64,000 nt of DNA from Voacanga thouarsii (Eukaryota; Streptophyta; Magnoliopsida; Gentianales; Apocynaceae): contig JANUWF010003380.1 in assembly GCA_026120185.1 (NCBI GenBank), forward strand, positions 1,146,215-1,210,214. Direction: 5' to 3'. Positions 11,701 to 25,193 of this stretch are shown piece by piece. The notes beneath the pieces are model-generated. The model ran no database searches, was not told the DNA's origin, and saw nothing but the letters and a program-made list of their open reading frames with translations. The translations under genes and the position numbers were made by a program. How positions within the stretch are numbered: position 1 is the stretch's first letter; every line of letters begins with the position of its first letter.

Positions 11701-14443
11701 TATGTATGTGCCTTGAGATAAGTAATGAATGCAATTATGGTAAGTTAATCTGAGAGGAATAATTAAATTATTTCTTTTATGGTCATGATGATGAGACGAG
11801 TTAGTAAAGTGTAGATCTGTACAAATATTATGGCCTGAATATTTCTTTCTTTGGTTGTACAAATATTCGGAGTGCTCTTCCCTCCAAATCTATGCAAGTC
11901 TGACTTTTAGCACCCAAAGATAATGAGAACTCATTATTCATGAACTCTTCCTATGACTGTTTATAAGATGCAAACTACCTGATTGAAGACAGTTGTACAA
12001 ATGAACTCAAGTGACTTTGTTAGGCGAAGAAGATAGGTGATTTGACTTAACAAAATATGGACGAAGTTGAAGTATTTAGATGGAAATTTCCTGATTTATC
12101 ATGGAATCTTTTTACTTTCTATGTGATGCACTGAATTTAAGCTTGTGTAGTTAGTGGTTGAAATATTTGATGCTTATGAACTATCATGGTGTGTACTCTC
12201 AACTACAAAAGGATTCAGAAGAAATTTAGTTTAAATATTATAACCAGTTCTTATTTGCCCTTCAATTAGAAAGTTGAAAAGGATGCAACCTAAAAGGTGA
12301 CCTAACAGGCTGGTTCCTTGCGTGGTTAGAATTTAACTGTGTAACTAATGTATTTTGTAGGTAAATCAAATGGAGACAGATCCACATAAGAGCAGGGCTC
12401 TATTCCTGAATATTGAATGTATCAATACCCTGAATGAAGGTATTCTATTGCAGCACACAGCCCATGGATGCCCAAAACCAAAATGGTCAAGGTATTTAAG
12501 CTTCCTGAGGAGCAAAGCATTTGCTGAACTTACTAGACCAAAACGTTTGACTCATGAAAGTCGTCAAATGATGAATGCTGATCCTCAAAAACAAATTGAG
12601 GATGAGCCTCCAAAGTCATATCCCAAAATCCACACTATCTTTTCCACAGAGTGTTCCTCCTACTTTGATTGGCAAACTATAGGGCTTGTCCACAGTTTCC
12701 ACCAGAGTGGCCAGCCTGGAAATATAACAAGATTACTCAGCTGCACGGAGGAGGACTTGAAGCAATATAAAGGCCATCATCTGGCTCCCACACATTATGT
12801 TCCATCCATGAGCCGACATCCATTAACAGGCGATTGGTAAAGTCTCTTCATTCACAAAATTTTAAACCAAATTACTCTCAGATATTCTAAAATCTAAACT
12901 GTTTTACGTGCATATGGGATCTGAGACCATGATATGCAAATTGAGTTTCATCTGGTTGGTTAGTACACTGGATGTAAGTAGTGTGACACCTTGAATTTAT
13001 TCATCTCTCATCAGGTATCCAGCTATTAATAAACCCGCTGCAGTTCTGCATTGGCTCAATCATGTAAAGATTGATGCCGAATACATAGTAATCCTTGATG
13101 CAGACATGATAATGAGAGGACCAATTACACCATGGGAGTTCAAAGCAGAGCGTCGAAAACCAGTTTCAACTCCCTATGGGTAAGATAGAGATATTAACTC
13201 TTCTTTTTAAGTTTTCTTGTAGATACAGTTATAAACCATTTACTGCAAAATAGACCATCTATTATATTATTTAAACATTTGCTGCTGTATGCTTAAGGAA
13301 GTTTTTTAGGGATACTTTTGTTTCTATATTGTGTCAGCTACCTAATTGGCTGTGATAATGAACTTGCCAAGCTCCACACCCGCCATCCTGAAGCTTGTGA
13401 CAAGGTTGGAGGTGTCATAATAATGCACATAAATGACCTTCGGAAGTTCGCTCTGCTGTGGCTGCATAAAACTGAGGAAGTCCGGGCTGACACGTCTCAC
13501 TGGTCTAAAAACGTCACTGGAGACGTGTATGAATCTGGCTGGATAAGTGAGATGTATGGTTACTCATTTGGTGCAGCAGAGGTACCTCCTTAGCTGACTT
13601 GCCATTGTATGTGGCAGTATTTCCTTTTCATTCCACCATGCTGCAACTCTTCATTAGCAGCGTGTTGGATGCTAACATTAACTTTTTAATGATATTGTAT
13701 AATTAAACATTAGATCCGAGATATTTGAAGCTTCTAGAAGAAATTGGATTTATTTATTTCATTTTCTTCTGCAGTTGAATCTCCGGCATACAATAAGCAA
13801 TGAGATCTTGATATATCCAGGCTACATTCCCGTGCCTGGTGTCAAATACAGGGTATTGCATTACGGCTTGGAATTTAGAGTTGGAAACTGGAGCTTTGAT
13901 AAAGCAAATTGGAGGCACACTGATGTGGTGAACACCTGCTGGGCCAAGTTTCCTGAACCTCCTGATGCAAAGACACTGGACCAATCAGATGAGGATTCCC
14001 TGAGGCGTGACTTGCTTAGTATAGAATGTGTCAAGATGCTGAATGAAGCTTTACAGCTGCACCATGAAAGAAGTAGATGTCCTGATCCCTCTTCCTTGTC
14101 ACCTCCAGATCGAGGGACTGATGAAACCTCTATCTCAAGTAAACGTGGAAAACTCAATGAGATCCACACGTTGCGACATAACCCCATGCCAAGGAATGAT
14201 ACAGAGCAGCTATCACCACCTGAAGCGGCAAACCAAACATTCAAATCCGTGAAGTTTTGGATAATCGCCCTATGGGCGTTTTGCATCGTCGGTTTTGTGG
14301 CAATTATGTCAATAATGCTTACAGGTCGTAGAGGACAGAAAAAAAGAGGTAAAATTTACAAGGGCAAAAGAAGATCCTCATATTCAGGATTTTGGGATAC
14401 GAATGGACAGGATAGGCATCTTCGAAATGTTGAAGCATCATAG
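8755..14443 (+). CDS. SERGT1: Peptidyl serine alpha-galactosyltransferase
   Basis: Eight exons: 8755-9068, 9816-9986, 10755-10998, 11114-11314, 12361-12836, 13015-13179, 13338-13581 and 13775-14443, giving 827 residues. All splice sites are GT-AG and phases close. The family attaches alpha-galactose to serine in Ser-Hyp repeats of extensins and other cell-wall glycoproteins, in the ER/Golgi. A signal peptide (hydrophobic residues about 4-20) is followed by two tandem copies of the catalytic region. Each copy has IHT-F-S-EC-FDWQT-GL, then LDADMI (DAD at about residues 135-137 and 497-499), then GWISEMYGYSFGAAE. A membrane segment at about 766-788 (FWIIALWAFCIVGFVAIMSI) and a basic tail KKRGKIYKGKRR complete a type I topology. 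Length is close to the roughly 800 residues of the Arabidopsis protein. Both DAD motifs are intact. Confidence 0.93.
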
Positions 14444-16065
14444 AGCTTCTATACTGAAGCTTTGGATGCTGGCATGTCAAAACCAAGATAATTTGGCTGC
14501 TAGAGTTCTTTACCAGAAATCCCCCCAAGCAGACAATCAGTTTGAAGGTTCATTGGAATCTGTCGCAGAAATTGTGCTCATCAGATGTTAGTATATGCTT
14601 AGTTGGCTAACCTCATGATTTCAGTGGTGGGCATATAACATATTTGGCATCATAGAGAGCATCGTCTTGGTTTTGGTTTGGAACTTCCACTACTTCCCCC
14701 CAGGAGTCTTTACCCATATTTCCTTTAGATTAAGCTCATTTCCAACTGTAAAATTCTTTGTAGTTTTAATACACGGGTTTATATATTGTTGGGCATACAA
14801 AGAATAAGCAGAGCTGGTCGATGAATTTTGTAAAGTTGACTACTTTCTTTGGTTCAGCTCTGTTTTTGGCTGTTCGTTTCTTTATTTGTGTAACGTTCAA
14901 ATAAGAGCTTCTTCCGGGAAAGCAAGATGATCATCATCAACCTTCTCTTTCTTCTTAATTCTGGACAAAGCCAAATCACAAATACCATAACTAAATTCAG
15001 TAGCCGAACATGGTAGTATTTGTTAGAGAAGTGATGTAACAACAACTAGCAGTTGGAGCAGTAAAATCTTCAACCAGGTCCCAACAAGCAGCAGTATGTT
15101 TCCTTTCTACTTCACTCCTAAATTTTCCCGTTCCGAGCGCGATGTTACAATAAAGTAGTACAACCAATTACATGAGAATACTAATTATTGAAAATTTATT
15201 CCATCCGACCATAGGAATGGATTCAATAGCTAGAGCAACTCTAACGAAAATTGTTTATAATTGTACAAAGTGAATTATATTATTGTATTAAAACTTGTAG
15301 AGCATTAGAGTGAGTTGTAAAAGTATTGAAATGAAATAATAAATTTTTGAACAAGTAACGGTTACAAAATTATTTATATTTGTCATAATGTATAAGAAAT
15401 ATTAATTTTTTATTTTTATTATTTTTTTTAAAGATAAAATTGAATGTGTGATGCAAGTTATGAACTCTATTTGTAAAGATTTATAGAATTGTATAATTAG
15501 GGTGAAAAATTGTAAAAAGTAAAAAGAATAATGTGTAATAGCAAGATTCATTAAAAATTAATTAAAAATATGTAGATGCAATTCATTGGAGTTGCTATGA
15601 GAAAAGCAAATCTTGAAACGGGTTTTAACCTCAGTAAAAATTTCAAAACTTCGAACGTTTGTAAAAGGATTAATTTCAAATTTGGTGGGGACCAAACCAA
15701 CCTGAAAAGACTGAAGACCTTCTCCTCATCGACTTTCTCCTTAGGAAGCACCGAATGACTCAGAACTAAGACAACCCCACCACCTAAGAAGCCTAGACTG
15801 CCTAATGGTCTTAAAATTGGCGTCACGCTGCTTTTGTCTGTGCCCTGGCCCTGTGCTTGTGTCTGCAAATATGTGGCTAACCTTTCCACAATGTTTGTTC
15901 AGTGCTTTTCATTTGAATTTCAAATTTTAATCATATTCCTCTCCATTCAAAAAAACACCCACCCAAGAAAAAGCTGCTAAAGATTTTTCGGTTCCGTTAT
16001 CGACCAGCACTGGTATTGTTTTCCTGTTCTGGGTTCTCACTCTGCAGAGCACCAAACCGCGAGGG
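14444..16065. other. Intergenic sequence, SERGT1 3' flank to TPX2-gene leader
   Basis: 14444-14800 looks like a 3' UTR. 15180-15560 is AT-rich and non-coding. 15900-16065 is the presumed leader of the TPX2-domain gene, with a pyrimidine-rich tract. Short frames at 15551-15889 have no family resemblance. Confidence 0.55.
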
Positions 16066-19000
16066 ATGGGAGATTCAGGAACTTGTCTAATGCATGCGTT
16101 TTCTTATGCTTCTGGCATACCCGACCAAGGCCAACAGGTCAGTCTTGAAGATGAAAGCCCTGGATGATTATAGCGTTATATCCTTCTCCCTTTTCTTTTG
16201 ATTCATTTCAAAGTAACAACTCGCTCCATTAACTTTCTTTTCCAAGAACCCATAGTCTTTCCTTTCCGACATGTATCTTGGGCTGTGTTTATGATTGCCA
16301 TGGAAAAGATTGCTTTTTTGTGAACTCTCCTTTGCCCGTTTTAGTTTAGTTTAACTGTAAATAACTTTTAAGTATGCTGGTTGAAGAACATGTAATCAAT
16401 ATAAATGGCCAAATTTTAAAGTGTATGTTAGATTTCTGGGAGGATATAGCGTTTGTGGAAGTGAAACCTTAGATTGGAGATGTCATGTGTGACAGGGGAA
16501 CCCCATGAATGCTCTTGGGGAATCAATTTCATTTGGGAGGTTCATGTCCGAGTCTCTGTCTTGGGAAAAATGGTCAACCTTCTCCCACAACCGCTACGTT
16601 GAAGAGGCAGAGAGGTATGCGCAACCAGGTTCAGTTGCCCAAAAAAAAGCTTTCTTTGAAGCTCACTACAAGAGAATTGCTGCTCAAAAAGCGGCTGCGC
16701 TGCTGGAGCAAGCGAATGCAGCCAATAACACCACTGAACCACAACCTGTCACCGGACCTCGTGACACTGATTCAGAAACCACGCCTTTGAACTCCCATGA
16801 GACTGTTGTTGAACAAGTTGGACCAGAGGTCAAGATTGAGCATGCCAAAATTGATCTTCTATCAAAAAATGATGATGAGAAGAATTCAGACACTAAATCA
16901 GCCGAACCAGTAGCGGTACATGACAAAGTGGAAGGAGCTTACATGGTCGGGGAACAGAACGTGGTACCCATGGAAACTCCTGCAAAGAAAGGGAGCAGAG
17001 CTGATCATGTGGAGAACCAAGAAATGACTTCCGGATCTGAGCTCAGCGGAACATCACAAATAGAGAAGCCTCTGCTGAAGGTAATGGCTTTATTTTCGAG
17101 TCTTTTCTCTCAGTCCTCTTAAGATACTGTCTTTGTTTTACTGATTTCAATCGTATGGTTACAGCAGAGTTCCAGCGATAAACAAGATGTTTCATCAGTA
17201 AAGAGCAAGAAAAAAACTGCATTTTCTTCATTGAAGTCATCAGTTTATCGTAAATCATCTAAAGTTTCATTTTCTCCTGCAAAGTCGATTGCATCCCATG
17301 TCAAGAAGGAAAACCATGCTACTCTTGTTACCAAGAAGTCTACAGTAGACTTGACCGAGAAGAAGAGATCAACTCCAAAATCCCTGCAAACATATATTAA
17401 TTCTACACCTGCTAAAGAACCAGACAAATCATTTGCCAGTGCTACCAGAAAGAAGGAGAATTCAAAGACTAGTGCAACTTCTTGCAAGGGATCTCAGGAT
17501 TGCAAAACTCCCTTGAGAACTCCAAATATGGTGCTTTCCCTGTTTATTCTTTCATCTCACGAAAATTTCTAAATTCCAACTCTGGACTTCTTTCCAGATA
17601 TACTGATACGACAGTGTCTTTTTGGCACTTGCAGGCACCTTCAGCTAGGATGCCAAAGCATGTTCCAGCAACCCCAACAAGGTCCATGATATTTATAATA
17701 GAGCAAGTTTAGCTATCTGGATCTTGATGCTATAGGAACAAGCTGTGTTTATTATCTCTAAGATCTATTTTGCATTTTTTGACTTACAGGCCTAAGTCTC
17801 CAAATGATGGAAGCAAAACAACAGGGCCAAAATGGCACATTTTATCTGCAGTGTACGTAAATTTCTCCAAGAACCTAGGAAAAATACAGATAAGTCCTTT
17901 GATCACTAAACACACAATATTGAGAAATCACAAAAAGCAATAAAAGGACACATGCTTGCCAGAAGAAATCAAGGAAAGTGTGTTTCTGAATTATTTGGCG
18001 TATTGAACATCAAGATGATCAATATGTATAACTATGTGTGTTACCAAGAATAAGATAGATTCTGCTCTGCGACCTAGATTTGCTCTCTCTCTCTCTCTTT
18101 TTTTTTTATTTATCACTATGACTGGATTGAAAACCACTCTCTCCTGCTTTTATATGCAAATCTTTTTAGAGTTTGTCCTGGTTCTCTTACAAATGAGCTG
18201 TTTCACCAGTTGTTCCAAGTCTTTGACTGCTTGCCGCAACAAACTACAGTCACCAACTCTATCCACTCCTTTCATTCTGAGAACAGAAGAAAGAGCTGCA
18301 AGAAGAAAACAGGCAAGTCTTTTCAGTAGGTTTCTTTTCCCGAATCCAGTACCTCGCTGCATATGAAATTTCATTACTTATCTGCCAATTTGTTCCCAAT
18401 CTATTCAGAAGCTTGAAGAGAAATTCAATGTCAAGGAGGTACAGCAGGTGCAGCTACAAACAAAATTAAAGGTCAAACTTTACTTTTCTGCCAAGTTCTT
18501 CAATTAAATGTGACCGCGACCTGCTGATTTGCCTTCTAGCTTAGTTCTGACTTGGTATATCCATGTCTTTTCCCACTCATCCTAAATAAAATTCAATGGA
18601 GGAAAAAAGAAAGAATTAGCAGTCTAAGACAATATGCTGATGATGACAAGTAATGGAATACATGATGAAACATAGAGTAGATCACAAGACTTTTCAGGCT
18701 TATTTTGCAGTACGTTTCTTCTTTATTTAGGCAACTGAGAGCAGTCAAGAACCGAAGGCTATCCTTAGCACAATTGTTGCATGCCTTCAAATCTCTAGCC
18801 CATAAAACTTCTTTTTTATAGCTCCAGAACTGACTTGCTAGAGTTTCTGCCCGACCTTGTAATGAATTGTTCCCTGCACCTATGTACTGCTGGAACTTCC
18901 ACACAGTTCAAACTTTGTAGTCCTCAGAATCACGAGAGCACCAGATTATGTCACTCAAATTCCATTTATTCTTATGCAGGAGAAAGCAGAATCAGAACTC

Positions 19001-19548
19001 AGAAAACTGCGTCAAAGTTTTTGTTTCAAAGCTCGCCCACTTCCCAACTTCTACAAGGAGAGGGAAGCAACCAAAACTCAGACAAAAAAGGTATCTCTCT
19101 CCATCTTTAATGTTCCCATTCCTTGTCTCAAATCAGTTGTGACATTGTATGTCCTTACTACCAAATCCGCCCCATATTATATTCCCAGAGCTCCAGCTGA
19201 TTGCATGTCAGCTTAATGCCAGCAAACACTACTGTGTTATCTGACATTTTAATAATGGACAATCATCAAATTTTAGCTTTTGGAGGCAGGTCGGGATTCT
19301 TAACTCTGTATGTAAATTTATCCTTGAAGTTTGTTTCTTTCTTGCAGAGCTCAGTGACACAACCTCAGTCACCTAATCTAGGAAGAAGGCCCAATTCTAG
19401 CACAATCTCCCTGTCATCATCAATCTCTATGTACAAGAGCAGCATTTCCAAACATGTACCCAACAAGAATGGTCAAAACACCAACCTTTTTACTTCAGCT
19501 CCAGAAAAGATCAATCACGAGAATACATCGCCAAATATTTTGTATTGA
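16066..19548 (+). CDS. WDL7: TPX2-domain (WVD2-like, WDL7-type) microtubule protein
   Basis: Nine exons: 16066-16137, 16496-17080, 17165-17530, 17635-17681, 17790-17852, 18210-18312, 18409-18471, 18980-19090 and 19348-19548, giving 536 residues. The plant TPX2 C-terminal domain spans about residues 399-475. It starts FILRTEERAARRKQ, continues KLEEKFN and QLQTKLKEKAE, and ends RQSFCFKARPLPNFYKE. The N-terminal region has the family motif FGRFMSESLSWEKWS...SHNRYVEEAERYA. The middle is low-complexity, Lys/Ser/Thr-rich and probably disordered. WVD2-like proteins bind and bundle cortical microtubules. Intron 6 has a GC donor (cag|gcaagt at 18313) in place of GT, the only reading that keeps the conserved RRKQ-KLEEK join. 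The exon 3 acceptor could shift by three bases (cagcag). Family assignment is firm; the WDL7 paralogue assignment is moderate. Confidence 0.9.
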
Positions 19549-20469
19549 TCAGATACACCTTTTATTACTCCTCTATGATAGCAGGCTGTTTCATCGTAAT
19601 TACCACTAGACATGATAAAGAGGCCGGTTCACGGAACAGGGCATCACAACTTAACAATTGACATCGAAAGTAAATGCTTAGACTCTAGGCATGTTAGAAT
19701 TTAGAGACAAAGCAATTATTCTTTGTATTGCTCTATTGTACGCAGACATTGTAAACTTTTCGGATGCCAGTCTATTGTATGTACTAGTATTGGCATGCAT
19801 CTTGTCAAAATATTCTTTATCAAAATTCGAACTTCAAGAGATGATGTCCTAAAATTTGGATTCAAATTCTAATCGTTGTAAAAACAAATTTTTTAACTAC
19901 AGCTTTACTGATAACAGCCCACCTCTAGAGTGGCTTAGCCAGACTGGTCCCCTTATCTATAATGATGCTCTGCTTCACCTGGTTACATCCCCCTAGAGCT
20001 TCACCTGATTCATAGACTATCTAGCAGCAACACAAACAATCTAAGAGAAGATAAAGCCAGTTGAAGCTTATAACAATCCACAATTCAAACCCTGCAATCC
20101 TGGCTCACAGCAAAGATCAATTGTTCTACTAACTCCTTGCTCTATTGAATTAAATTAATGAACATTATGGTTAAGGCAAAGTAGAGAGGTCATGTCGATC
20201 ATGGTAAGCTTAAACTCCAAAGAAAGTAGGAAGAAGAATAACAAACATGAATGGAAAAGGCATTGAAAGAAAAAGAATGGCTTCAATTAATATGTGATCC
20301 ACAATACATATGAAAAAAGGTATTCATCAGGTAAAATCCGATCATCTAACAGCACAAACTACTTCAACTTCACTAAAACTCCAATAAACAGCAAAAGATT
20401 GGCTAGAGCAATCATATTAACAATGGCTACACATCCTAGCTTATCTAGATGAAATGGGAGCACAACACT
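19549..20469. other. Intergenic sequence between TPX2 gene and FRS pseudogene
   Basis: 3' flank of the TPX2 gene running into the tail end of the FRS pseudogene on the other strand. No gene, RNA or clear repeat recognised. Confidence 0.55.
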
Positions 20470-22448
20470 TCAAACACTAGCATCCCTGGTCCAACTTTTC
20501 AAGATGCATGGATCAGGAACCAAAAATATTCTTGTAGTCAAGCACTTTTAGTGCATGGCCACACAAAATACCTTCAGACTCAAACTTCATGCAACTGCAG
20601 GCAACTGAACCGTCCAAACAAGCTAAATACAACCCTGTATTCTCGTTGTTGACCATACAAGCTGACTTTATACTCCACTTGTGTTTCAGTTTGGGTACAT
20701 TGGTTGCACAATGTTCAGATAATTTTCATACTCCAGCTGAAACAATTCAAATATTTTGGGTGTGTAAACATCTCTTACCTGCTTCAGTGTAATCACATCC
20801 CCCAACATTCTGGGCTTATGTTGTCTCATGTTCAAGTTGGATTCTAATTCTTTGTAATGCAAGTCATTAACAGCCCTTCCAAAATGCTTGAAAAATTGAA
20901 GAACATGCAATTCAGACTTGAGGTACTTTTTCAAGTTGACTCTCACAAAATTGAGCAACTCTAATATCAGCACAATAAATAGGGCTATTGATCAGAATGG
21001 CCCCGAATGGGGCCATTCGTCTTCAAGTGGCCCCTGCGGTGAGAATCCGGCCTAAAATGGTCTCGACGCATTCGGTGATAGTGTCCTCACTAAATTAGGA
21101 CGCCATCACGAATAGCGTCCTAATTAAATGGACGCTATCACCAGATGCGTCCTATCCATTCATCGTCTTCCTCCCCAATTTCTGCATTTTCGCGTTGCAA
21201 TGTTCCTTGAACAAAAATCGCGTGATTTCCTTTCTCGGTTTTTCCTCACGAAATCCGCGCCATTGGAACCTGCCAGAGCCGCACAGCTGGACTCATTTTC
21301 ATTGCCGCACAGAATCCTCATTGTCCTACTCGTTCGAGCCGCACAGAATCCTAATTTTCGTTTCCGTTTGAACTGCCGGAACTGCTATTCTCCAGCGGAT
21401 TTTTGGCTGTTAACTCCACTCTCCGACGCAAGTCCAGCGAGTTTTCTCCAAGACACTTGTGCTCGGTATTTTGCGGGCAGCCGAGGTATTTGGTCTAAAT
21501 TCTGATTTTTTTTTATAAATCAACTGGCATTGGTTGGTGATGATTGATGGGTTTGAGATGTGAATTTTGTTTGGTTGAGCGACGATTTGTAGTATGAATT
21601 TTGTTTTGTGAGAAATTGGTGGGGATGGTGATTGTGTGTTGAGGCGGAACAGGAAAATTGTCGTAGCTTTTACAGAATTTGTTTGGCATTGTTTATTGAA
21701 ATGCTGTTTTTTTTTTTTTAATGCTAATTTTCTTATTTGTTGATTAGGTTGGCTTGTGTGCAGAATGCTAATTGTGTGTTGAGATGGAATGTTGTTTTGC
21801 GGAATTGGTTTTGTTTTTTTTTGTAATGCTGTTTGGCATTGTTTTGTTTGTTTGTTGAAATATTGTTTGTTTGGTTAGGGAATAATAAAGGGATAATATC
21901 ACAAATTTCTTGCTAAGCTTATCACAATTTTATTTAGACCCCTCTAATTTGGAAAAATGTCATTTATCCTTCGTAAATGTGATATGTAAGTGCTAATGTA
22001 TTAGTTAATTGCCAATTTTATATAGTTTTATTCTTCAATACTTCTTTATTATTTCTATGTTCAAATAATACATATATTCATTAAAAAAAAAACTATTAAA
22101 TCAACATCGATTTACTAAGTATTTTGAAAATGTTGTGCATCCCTATCTCTTCAATTCAACCAAAAAGGTAATTTTGATTTTTTTTTTTTGATATATTGGT
22201 GTGCAATATTAAAAGTAATTAATCAATCTAAATTGTTATATAATTATGTCATCAATCCCGTATTTATTACTTCATCCATACAAATTTGAATGTCATGTTT
22301 TTATTTAAAAAAAAATTAAGAAAGAATTTGACCGTATATAAGTTATTATTTTACGCTCTTTAATTAAAACAATTAGTGATTGAATGTAGAAATTAGTATT
22401 AATACTTGTATTCCTAAAAAAATTTGACATCTCACCATCTCCTTTAGG

Positions 22449-23660
22449 ATGGATCGAGTACATGACGACACTGTCCCCAGACCTATTTACGAGGGTTTGA
22501 TATTTAAGCAGGATAGATATCGATCTTCATTGATTTGGTTACGGCACTCTGAGACCTGTGAGATACCATTAGCATTTAGACGTTGCGATTCTCGTTTTTG
22601 GGAGCTATCTCCGTTCCCTCCTCGAGTAATGGATTATATCGATCTTTCAGGGGAGTCTATAGAGTTAGTCATCTTCATATAGATCATACCCTTGTGACTG
22701 CATTAGCTGAGAGGTAGCGTCTCGAGATACCTTCCATCTACAGGTAGGAGAGGCCACTGTGATGTTGCAATTTTATGGGGATTTAGAGTTGACGGTGACC
22801 CGATCATTGGAGAGGTTTACGGGTGCCCTCAGACAGTATGAATGGATTTGATGCATACACTTCTTGGTTTTCGGCCTCTGACTAACCAGTTTAGAGGTAA
22901 CTGGCTGGAGAAGTCGGCCCTGGAGGCACCTGTCACTCCCTCTTTCGGATGATGCTTCCGATTTATTCATTTTTTTTCTTATCGGTAGTATGATTCTACC
23001 GAACAAATCAGGCCATCTGCTTCCCCTTCATTTTCTTGCGGACTTATATTATTGTGGTCAGCTTAGCTGGGGTACAGATGCCTCTACGAGGCAACAAAAG
23101 GGGGCACAGACCCTGCTGTGAGGGAGATTTGTGGCCCTATGTTTCTGCTTTAGGTTATTTTTTTTTTCTTTTTTCTATTCCAATTATTGTAGATGCTTTA
23201 ACTCTAGCAAAATCTTACTAAAGTTCGACGAACTTGTAGTTATGGGCTTGGGAGCACATCCCTGTCCTACGCCCTAATAGGGTTAAGTTAGGACATAGAC
23301 CTCCACTTGCACCGTACAGTGCGAGGTAGAACGTGTGGCTACGTCTACCTCGGACGCCGACTCACGTTTTAGTTACGTACATAGATCAGTTAGACTCCAT
23401 GCAAGACTAGGACCATCACGTAAGTATTTGAACTTTCCTAAAAGAAATTTTTTTTATTACTTTATTGTCGTTTAAGTGTTTCAATTAAACGGAATCAAAT
23501 TGTGTCAGTTTATTTGGTGTCCATACGATGCCATAGACTTAGAGTTCATGCTGGCTAGATACATGGAGGGTTCAGGGCGGTCACGGACTCCACTCATTTG
23601 TTAAGACGCCGTAGAGTTCCACTACCCCAACCGTGTGCTTCAACAAATGTCTGAACCATC
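22449..23660 (+). pseudogene. Plant mobile domain gene remnant, left arm
   Basis: Begins MDRVHDDTVPRPIYEG, with the continuation LIWLRHSETCEIPLAFRRCD and then PPRVMDYIDLSG. After 22680 the frame is broken repeatedly, but PMD pieces remain recognisable near 23030-23100 (the GQLSWGTDAS block) and 23500-23640 (QFIWCPYDAIDLEF, then YPNRVLQQM). The reading direction is toward the centre of the palindrome. PMD (MAIN-like) proteins are of transposon origin; domesticated members affect silencing and meristem integrity. No intact product is possible here. Confidence 0.75.
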
Positions 23661-23664
23661 AGAG

Positions 23665-24808
23665 CTGTAACATACCAAAATATCGAAGCACACGGTCGGA
23701 GTAGTAGAATTCTATGACACAAATGAGTGGAGTCTGTGACCGCCAAATGTCAGAACCCTCCATGTATCTAGCCGGCATGAACTCTAGGTCTATGACATTG
23801 TACGGGCACCAAATAAACTGACACAATTTGATTCCGTTTAATTGAAACATTAAAACGACAATAAAGTAATAAAAAAATTTCTTTCAGGAAAGTTCAAATA
23901 CTTACGTGATGGTCCTACATGGAATCTAACTGATCTCTGTACGTAACTAGAAAGTGAATCGGCGCCTGATGTAGACATAGCCGCACGTTCCACCTCGCAC
24001 CGTACAGTGCAAGTGGAGGTCTATAATGTGCTCCCAAGCCCAAAACTACAAGTTCGTCAAACTTTAGTAAGATTTTGCCAAAGTTAAAGCATCTAAAGTA
24101 ATTGGAACATAAAAAAGAAAAAAAAATTAACTTGAAACAGAACCATATAGGACCACGAATCTCCCTCGCGGCAGGGTCCGTTGCCTTGTAGAGGCATCTG
24201 TGCCCCAGCTAAGCTGACCACAATAACGTAAGTTCGCAAGGAAAGGAAGAAAACAAAGGGGAAGCAGATGACCTGATTTGTCCGACAGAATCATACTACC
24301 GATAAGAAAAAGAATCATACTACCGATAATCATACTTCTCCAGCCGGTTACCCCTGAATTGGTTAGTTAGAGGCCGAAAACCAAGAAGCGTATGTATCAA
24401 ATCCATCCATGTTGTCCAAGAGTGCCCATGAACCTCTCCAATGATTGGGTCACCGTCAACTCTAAGTCCCCACGAAATCGCAACATCCCCTAGTGTCAGT
24501 GGCCTCTCTTACCTGTAAATGGAAGGTATGCGTCTCGGGACACCACCTCTTAACTAATGCAGTCACAAGGGCATGATCTACATGAATATGCCCAACTCTA
24601 CAGACTCCTTCAAAACCAGCTAGATCAATATAATCCATTGGAATGGAAATAGCTCCCGAAAACGAAAATCGCAACGTCTAAAAGCTAATAGTATCTCACA
24701 GGTCTTAGAATGTCGTGACCAAATCAATGAAAATCGATGCCTATCTTGCCTAAATATCAAACCCTCGTAAATAGGTCCGAGAACAATATCATCACATACT
24801 CGATCCAT
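23665..24808 (-). pseudogene. Plant mobile domain gene remnant, right arm
   Basis: Mirror copy of the left-arm gene. It starts at 24808 (MDRVCDDIVLGPIYEGLIF), continues with VGHIHVDHALVTALVKRW and CPETHTFHLQ (about 24600-24510), then GQLSWGTDASTRQRTLPRG (about 24190), and ends QFIWCPYNVIDLEFMPARYM...SDRVLRYFGMLQL (23850-23660). The VDHALVTALVKRW-PETHTFHL block is the classic N-terminal PMD signature. Frames are interrupted several times. This arm keeps PMD blocks the left arm has garbled, so the two together define the family. Confidence 0.78.
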
Positions 24809-25193
24809 TCTAAAAGAGATTGTGAGATGTCAAATTTTTTTTAAAGAATACAAGTATTAATACTAATTTCTATATCCAATCACTAATTGTTTTAATTAAA
24901 TAGCGTAAGACAATAACTTATATACTGTCAAATTCTTTCTTAATTTTTTTTCCTAAATAAAAACATGACATTCAAATTTGTACGAATGAAGTAATAAATA
25001 CTAGATTGATGACATAATTATATAACAATTTAGATTGATTAACTACTTTGCACACCAATATATCAAAACAAATAATGTCAAAATTACCTTTTTTGTTGAA
25101 TTGATTGTTGAATTAAAGAGAAAGTGATGCACAATATTTTCAAAATACTTAGTAAATCGATGTTGATATAATATATTTTTTTAATGAATATAT

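Noticed and set aside
13861..14286. 141-residue - strand frame opposite the last SERGT1 exon
   Set aside because: Antisense shadow of a conserved exon with no family resemblance.
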